From contig JANOTP010000121.1 in NCBI GenBank assembly GCA_031416415.1, positions 1 through 11,252 of the forward strand: DNA of 11,252 nucleotides, given 5' to 3'. The position numbers and the translations under genes are program-made. Shown here in pieces: positions 8,205-11,252 of the stretch. The first letter of the stretch is position 1. Every line of letters begins with the position of its first letter. Origin of the DNA: JANYCO01 sp031416415. Its GTDB lineage: Bacteria; Bacteroidota; Bacteroidia; Cytophagales; Cytophagaceae. A model generated the notes under the pieces. It did no database searches, was not told the origin of the DNA, and saw only the letters and a list, made by a program, of their open reading frames with translations.

Positions 8205-8428
8205 TAGTCACTTTTCAAACAGTGCTATTTTGAAGGGATAAATGCTTTCAAAAGCCTTGTATTAGGTTTTTATGCAACATAATAGATGTTATAATGATGA
8301 TATAAACTTTAAGTCAAAAACATCAATTATCTCATTTCTAACGATAAAAAATCTTCTATTTAGTCCTTGTAGTCAAAACAATAATATCTTCATAACGGTA
8401 TCGGAGGAATCATATAAACTAAAACGTT
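8205..8428 (+). promoter_or_regulatory. Intergenic region and long leader before the GH8 gene
   Basis: This 224-base AT-rich stretch has no credible gene. An imperfect hairpin (8211-8219 with 8229-8237, 9 pairs including two G-U, 9-base loop) lies just after the stop at 8204 and may mark the 3' end of the upstream transcript, although no T run follows. The promoter of the GH8 gene should lie here; no full TAnnTTTG match was found. A GGAGGA sequence occurs at about 8404-8409, some 20 bases before the ATG and too far for ordinary Shine-Dalgarno use. Confidence 0.4.
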
Positions 8429-9928
8429 ATGAAAACATATTTTAAACAAAGTTATACTATACTTCTACTTTTTGTTGTATCAACGACCATTGCCCAAAAC
8501 AGACCATATCCTCAGCAGATGAATTGGTCAGGCTGTATAAAACCCAATAATATCTCGCAGGCAACTATGGATGGTCAAGTAAGTGCTTATTATGACTATT
8601 GGAAAGGCCTTTATCTTAAGCCATCCGATTTTACTCCAAATGCCTATTATATTCAAGGAGAAAATACTGGAGGGAGCGGAGCTGACAAAGGTACTTCTGA
8701 AGGACATGGTTATGGAATGATTATAACTGCTCTTATGGCAGGTTATGACGGTAATGCAAAAGTATATTATGATGGATTATATAAGATGTACGACAACCAT
8801 CGCAGTAGTATCAACACTAACCTTATGGGCTGGCTAATTGATGCGAATGAAACAGGAAGTGGCTCTAACGACTCTGCTACTGATGGAGATTTGGATATTG
8901 CTTATTCTCTTTTATTGGCACATTATCAATGGGGCTCCGCAGGAACGATTAATTATCTAGTAGAGGCTAAACGAATTATAAATGCCATAAAAGCGAGCAA
9001 TATTAATTCTTCTAACAGAATCAACTTAGGAGACTGGGACAATAATGCGTATAACACTCGCCCTTCCGATTGGATGTTTGACCATTTTCAGGCTTTTTAT
9101 AACAATACAAATGATGCTACTTGGACAAGCCTGAGTAGTAATCTATACTCTATTATGAATACCGTAAGTACAAATTACTCTTCCACTACTGGATTAATGC
9201 CTGACTTTGTAGTCGGCAATACTCCGGTGCCTGCTGCAGCAAATTTCTTAGAAGGTGCCAATGATGGCAATTATTATTACAATGCCTGTCGTGTTCCCAT
9301 GAGAGTAGTAATGGATTATGGACATTATGGAAATACAAATGCCAAAACCCATGTAAATAAAATGGTAAATTGGGTGAAAACTAAGACCACAAACAATCCA
9401 AGTTTAATTAGAGCTGGCTATTTATTAAACGGTAATAATATTGCAGGCAATAATTATCAAGACGCTGTTTTTATATCCCCTTTTATTGCAGCTTCAGTAT
9501 GCGATGTTTCACATCAGGCTTTTTTAAATTCAGGTTGGAGCCTTATTGTTACGTTGAAAGAAAATTATTTCAGTGACACCTATAATTTAATGAATATGCT
9601 TTTTATAACAGGTAATTGGTGGATTCCAACCAGCATACCTTTATCTCTAGAAGAGCATCAAAATATCTATAATGAAAATAAAACTATACTGTACTCCACG
9701 TTATATCCAAATCCATCCTTAGATGAAATAACGTTACTCATAGACAAAAAAGCGAACATCGTTGATGTTGAATTATTAGATTCTACAGGGCAGTTGTTGG
9801 AATCTATACCGATAATATCCTCTGAGCATACTTTTAAAATAAATCTTGCCCAGTATTCAAAAGGGTCTTATTTAATAAGAGTAAAAACAACTGAGGGTGT
9901 TGAATTATTAAAACTTATTAAGCCTTAA
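8429..9928 (+). CDS. Secreted glycoside hydrolase family 8 enzyme with T9SS sorting domain
   Basis: The 499-residue protein has three parts: a signal peptide (residues 1-22, cut before Gln23), a GH8 catalytic domain (about 30-400) and a type A T9SS sorting domain (about 422-499: YPNPS at 426-430, then LLDSTGQLLES, INLAQYSKGSYLIRV and a final LIKP). GH8 enzymes are inverting (alpha/alpha)6-barrel hydrolases acting on beta-1,4 glucans, mixed-linkage glucan, xylan or chitosan. The general acid is expected to be Glu91 in TSEGHGYGM, and TDGDLDIAY (151-159) is the other classic motif. At the position of the Asp base found in GH8 cellulases such as CelA, this protein has Asn285 (YYNACRVP); the preceding NFLEG carries Glu275. 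That pattern fits the subfamily in which an inserted Glu replaces the Asp (chitosanases, licheninases and some glucanases). The substrate is therefore uncertain: chitosan or beta-glucan are likelier than xylan. The tail predicts Sec export followed by T9SS release or surface attachment. It has no polysaccharide-utilisation genes beside it. Confidence 0.93.
   Translation: MKTYFKQSYTILLLFVVSTTIAQNRPYPQQMNWSGCIKPNNISQATMDGQVSAYYDYWKGLYLKPSDFTPNAYYIQGENTGGSGADKGTSEGHGYGMIITALMAGYDGNAKVYYDGLYKMYDNHRSSINTNLMGWLIDANETGSGSNDSATDGDLDIAYSLLLAHYQWGSAGTINYLVEAKRIINAIKASNINSSNRINLGDWDNNAYNTRPSDWMFDHFQAFYNNTNDATWTSLSSNLYSIMNTVSTNYSSTTGLMPDFVVGNTPVPAAANFLEGANDGNYYYNACRVPMRVVMDYGHYGNTNAKTHVNKMVNWVKTKTTNNPSLIRAGYLLNGNNIAGNNYQDAVFISPFIAASVCDVSHQAFLNSGWSLIVTLKENYFSDTYNLMNMLFITGNWWIPTSIPLSLEEHQNIYNENKTILYSTLYPNPSLDEITLLIDKKANIVDVELLDSTGQLLESIPIISSEHTFKINLAQYSKGSYLIRVKTTEGVELLKLIKP
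9704..9925 (+). other. T9SS type A sorting domain of the GH8 enzyme
   Basis: Residues 426-499 carry the usual order of C-terminal sorting-domain motifs: YPNPS, a hydrophobic strand ending in LLDSTGQL, then INLAQYSKGSYLIRV and a short final strand. Such domains are recognised at the outer membrane by the T9SS and normally removed during export. This implies that the organism encodes a T9SS elsewhere. Confidence 0.88.
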
Positions 9929-10004
9929 TTAATTTACAAAAAAAATACACTTATTAGCGTCTATTAAAAAAAACAACTAGTTTGGCAGTTAAAATCATAC
10001 AACG
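9929..10004 (+). promoter_or_regulatory. Short gap before aroK with weak promoter-like sequence
   Basis: The 76-base gap is A-rich. A TAGTTTG sequence at 9978-9984 lies 20 bases before the aroK ATG and is one base short of the TAnnTTTG consensus. No convincing terminator for the GH8 gene was found, only a 5-bp stem (ATTAA/TTAAT) overlapping its stop codon, so read-through into aroK is possible. Confidence 0.3.
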
Positions 10005-10520
10005 ATGAAACTCTTTTTAATAGGACTGCCTGGATCGGGGAAATCAACACTTGGCAGAGAACTGGCTTCTGCATTAAAGCTTAGAGTATTCGATACAGAT
10101 GCAGAAATAATAGCGGTAGAAGGAGCTAGTATTGAAGTTATTTTTAAAAATTCAGGGGAAGATTATTTCCGTAAAAAAGAACAAGAAATATTGTACCAAT
10201 TAGCCGAAGAAAATCAGGTTTTAATATCTACAGGTGGAGGTACACCTTGTTTTTTTGACAACATGGATTACATTAATAAAAAAGGAATTTCAATATTTAT
10301 TGATGTTCCCGTAGAGACTATACATCAGCGTTTGATAGGTCAGCGTATTCATAACAGACCTATTTTAGAGGGTAAAACGGATGAAGAAGTCTTTTTATTT
10401 TTAAAACAAAAATATGAAGAACGATATCCTTTCTACTCCAAAGCTATTGTTCATATTAAAGGTTCTAATATAAAAACAAGAGATATACTAGAGGAATTAA
10501 CCATTAAAAAATTGGTGTAG
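10005..10520 (+). CDS. aroK: Shikimate kinase
   Basis: This 171-residue cytoplasmic enzyme phosphorylates shikimate to shikimate 3-phosphate with ATP, the fifth step of the chorismate pathway to aromatic amino acids. All landmark residues are present: Walker A GLPGSGKST at 7-15, the DTD shikimate/magnesium motif at 30-32, Arg56 in YFRKKE, the GGG motif at 77-79 (STGGGTP), the lid arginine in HNRPIL (Arg118) and Arg140 in ERYPFYSKA. Length matches the family (about 170 residues) and the ATG lies six codons before the Walker A motif, as usual. No other shikimate pathway gene is nearby. It converges with the thioredoxin-like gene, with only 15 bases between the stop codons. Confidence 0.97.
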   Translation: MKLFLIGLPGSGKSTLGRELASALKLRVFDTDAEIIAVEGASIEVIFKNSGEDYFRKKEQEILYQLAEENQVLISTGGGTPCFFDNMDYINKKGISIFIDVPVETIHQRLIGQRIHNRPILEGKTDEEVFLFLKQKYEERYPFYSKAIVHIKGSNIKTRDILEELTIKKLV

Positions 10521-10526
10521 ATGGTT
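10499..10526. terminator. Possible weak convergent terminator hairpin
   Basis: AACCAT (10499-10504) can pair with ATGGTT (10521-10526) across the aroK stop codon, with a 16-base loop. T residues continue for two bases on the plus side, followed by an A run (seen as a T run on the minus strand before the hairpin). This is weak, but convergent genes with 15 bases between stop codons need some shared ending, and no better hairpin was found. Confidence 0.2.
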
Positions 10527-10535
10527 TTAAAAAAA

Positions 10536-11252
10536 TTATTTCTTATGGAAACTATTTATTGTTCCATCAAGACTCAAATAATATAACCCTGGTTTCAGCT
10601 TACTCACGTCGATCTCTATTTCATAGCCTCTTTTTTCGAGTTTACCTCTTTGGCTATAAATTTCATATTGAATTTTTCTAGAAATAGTAATTTTATCATC
10701 TGCTCTTAAAGGATAAAAAGTGGCGGGAACTTCTACTACTTTTTTCTTAGCAAATTTAGCTGTTTTCTTATCAAACTTTATCACATAATCTCCTGCAGAT
10801 AAATTGGCAATATCAGCCTCTATTCCTTTACCTTTTAAAAGTACCTTTCCAGATACATCTTCAATCTGATACTTTGTTTCGTTTGTAAAAAATAATTTCG
10901 TATTGGCATCATGAGGATAAAAATTTATTTGCTCATAAAAAATTTTATGGAGCGCCACTTCAAGATCATAATCGTCAAAATTTTTGTCAATGATAACACC
11001 GTTTTCATCTATCAAAAAAGTAGCTGGAAGACCTTCAACATTATATAATTCAGCAATACGACTTTGTTCAAACCCTTTTAATTCGCTACCATGGTAAGGC
11101 CATACCATTTTATCATTTTTTATGGCATTCAACCAATGATCTTTTTTATCGTCGAGCGAAACACTAAATATTTCAAAACCATGAGGGTTATATTTATGGT
11201 ATAAAGGCACAATATCAATATTTGCCATCCTACAGGGCTGACACCAAGAAGC
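10536..11252 (-). CDS. Thioredoxin-fold protein with two tandem sorting-domain-like modules, partial (N-terminus beyond right edge)
   Basis: The frame stays open through the right edge. The first visible ATG (11228) is not the true start, because the eight codons before it read ASWCQPCR, containing the CxxC active site of a thioredoxin/TlpA-like protein. The fold continues with a KYNPHGFEIFSVSLD strand, VEGLPATFLID with the cis-proline loop, and ENGVIIDKNF. Such proteins are usually exported and reduce or isomerise disulfides in the periplasm or outside the cell; the signal peptide would lie beyond the window. After the thioredoxin domain come two similar modules of about 60-68 residues, each starting FYPxxAxxK and containing YxI(x4)GK and a Leu-x-x-Gly-x-Tyr strand. 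Both resemble degenerate T9SS sorting domains. Redox function is well supported by the motifs; partner and location are inferred. Confidence 0.85.
   Translation of the reverse strand, partial: ASWCQPCRMANIDIVPLYHKYNPHGFEIFSVSLDDKKDHWLNAIKNDKMVWPYHGSELKGFEQSRIAELYNVEGLPATFLIDENGVIIDKNFDDYDLEVALHKIFYEQINFYPHDANTKLFFTNETKYQIEDVSGKVLLKGKGIEADIANLSAGDYVIKFDKKTAKFAKKKVVEVPATFYPLRADDKITISRKIQYEIYSQRGKLEKRGYEIEIDVSKLKPGLYYLSLDGTINSFHKK
10539..10922 (-). repeat. Tandem protein repeat: two degenerate T9SS-tail-like modules
   Basis: Module 1 spans 10719-10922 (begins FYPHDANTK) and module 2 spans 10539-10718 (begins FYPLRADDK). Their first 26 residues align without gaps, with 9 identities: Phe, Tyr, Pro, Ala, Lys, Tyr, Ile, Gly and Lys. 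The second halves also match in pattern: IEADIANLSAGDYVIKF against IEIDVSKLKPGLYYLSL. The layout equals that of type A sorting domains, but the YPNP box is degraded to FYPHD and FYPLR. Confidence 0.7.

Noticed and set aside
8311..8380. Two AGTCAAAA-containing short direct repeats before the GH8 gene
   Set aside because: Nine- to ten-base A-rich matches are expected by chance in such AT-rich DNA, and they show no spacing pattern.
8404..8409. GGAGGA as a ribosome binding site for the GH8 gene
   Set aside because: It lies about 20 bases before the ATG, too far for Shine-Dalgarno pairing, and no closer in-frame start exists.
1..11252. Mobile element, CRISPR array, tRNA or polysaccharide-utilisation locus
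   Set aside because: No transposase, integrase, terminal repeats, regularly spaced repeats, cloverleaf sequence or SusC/SusD-type genes were found. The single GH8 gene alone does not make a utilisation locus.

Overview
The window is AT-rich and reads as a chromosomal segment of a member of the Bacteroidota, most likely a flavobacterium-like lineage. The clues are a C-terminal type IX secretion (T9SS) type A sorting domain on an exported hydrolase, signal peptides ending in Ala-Gln, few Shine-Dalgarno sequences just before start codons, and TAnnTTTG-type promoter boxes. No tRNA, rRNA, insertion sequence, phage gene or CRISPR array was seen. All intergenic gaps are shorter than about 225 bases.

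Layout from left to right. Bases 1-236 (minus) are the start of a small membrane protein cut by the window edge. A strong hairpin terminator (251-293) separates it from a very large minus-strand gene (305-5716). That gene encodes a lipoprotein of the bacterial alpha-2-macroglobulin family with an intact Gly-Cys-Val-Glu-Gln thioester motif. Upstream of it, also on minus, lies an outer-membrane beta-barrel protein of the capsule-assembly Wzi/RemB-like type (5930-7615). A divergent promoter region follows, then three plus-strand genes: a 150-residue four-helix membrane protein (7752-8204), a secreted glycoside hydrolase family 8 enzyme with a T9SS tail (8429-9928), and shikimate kinase aroK (10005-10520). 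Converging on aroK is a minus-strand thioredoxin-fold protein (10536-11252) that runs off the right edge. Its Trp-Cys-Gln-Pro-Cys active site lies in the last bases of the window, upstream of the first visible ATG.

Functionally, much of the window concerns the cell envelope: a surface or periplasmic protease trap (macroglobulin), an outer-membrane barrel tied to surface polysaccharide or motility, a secreted polysaccharide hydrolase, a small inner-membrane protein and an extracytoplasmic-type thiol redox protein. aroK is a housekeeping enzyme of aromatic amino acid synthesis. Spacing and orientation suggest mostly single-gene transcription units rather than one operon.

I do not see a clear undescribed multi-gene system. 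The most interesting points are the tandem degenerate sorting-domain-like modules on the thioredoxin protein, the GH8 active site of the Asn-substituted subfamily, a nearly leaderless promoter arrangement at 7737-7752, and a thioesterified macroglobulin without its usual penicillin-binding partner next to it.
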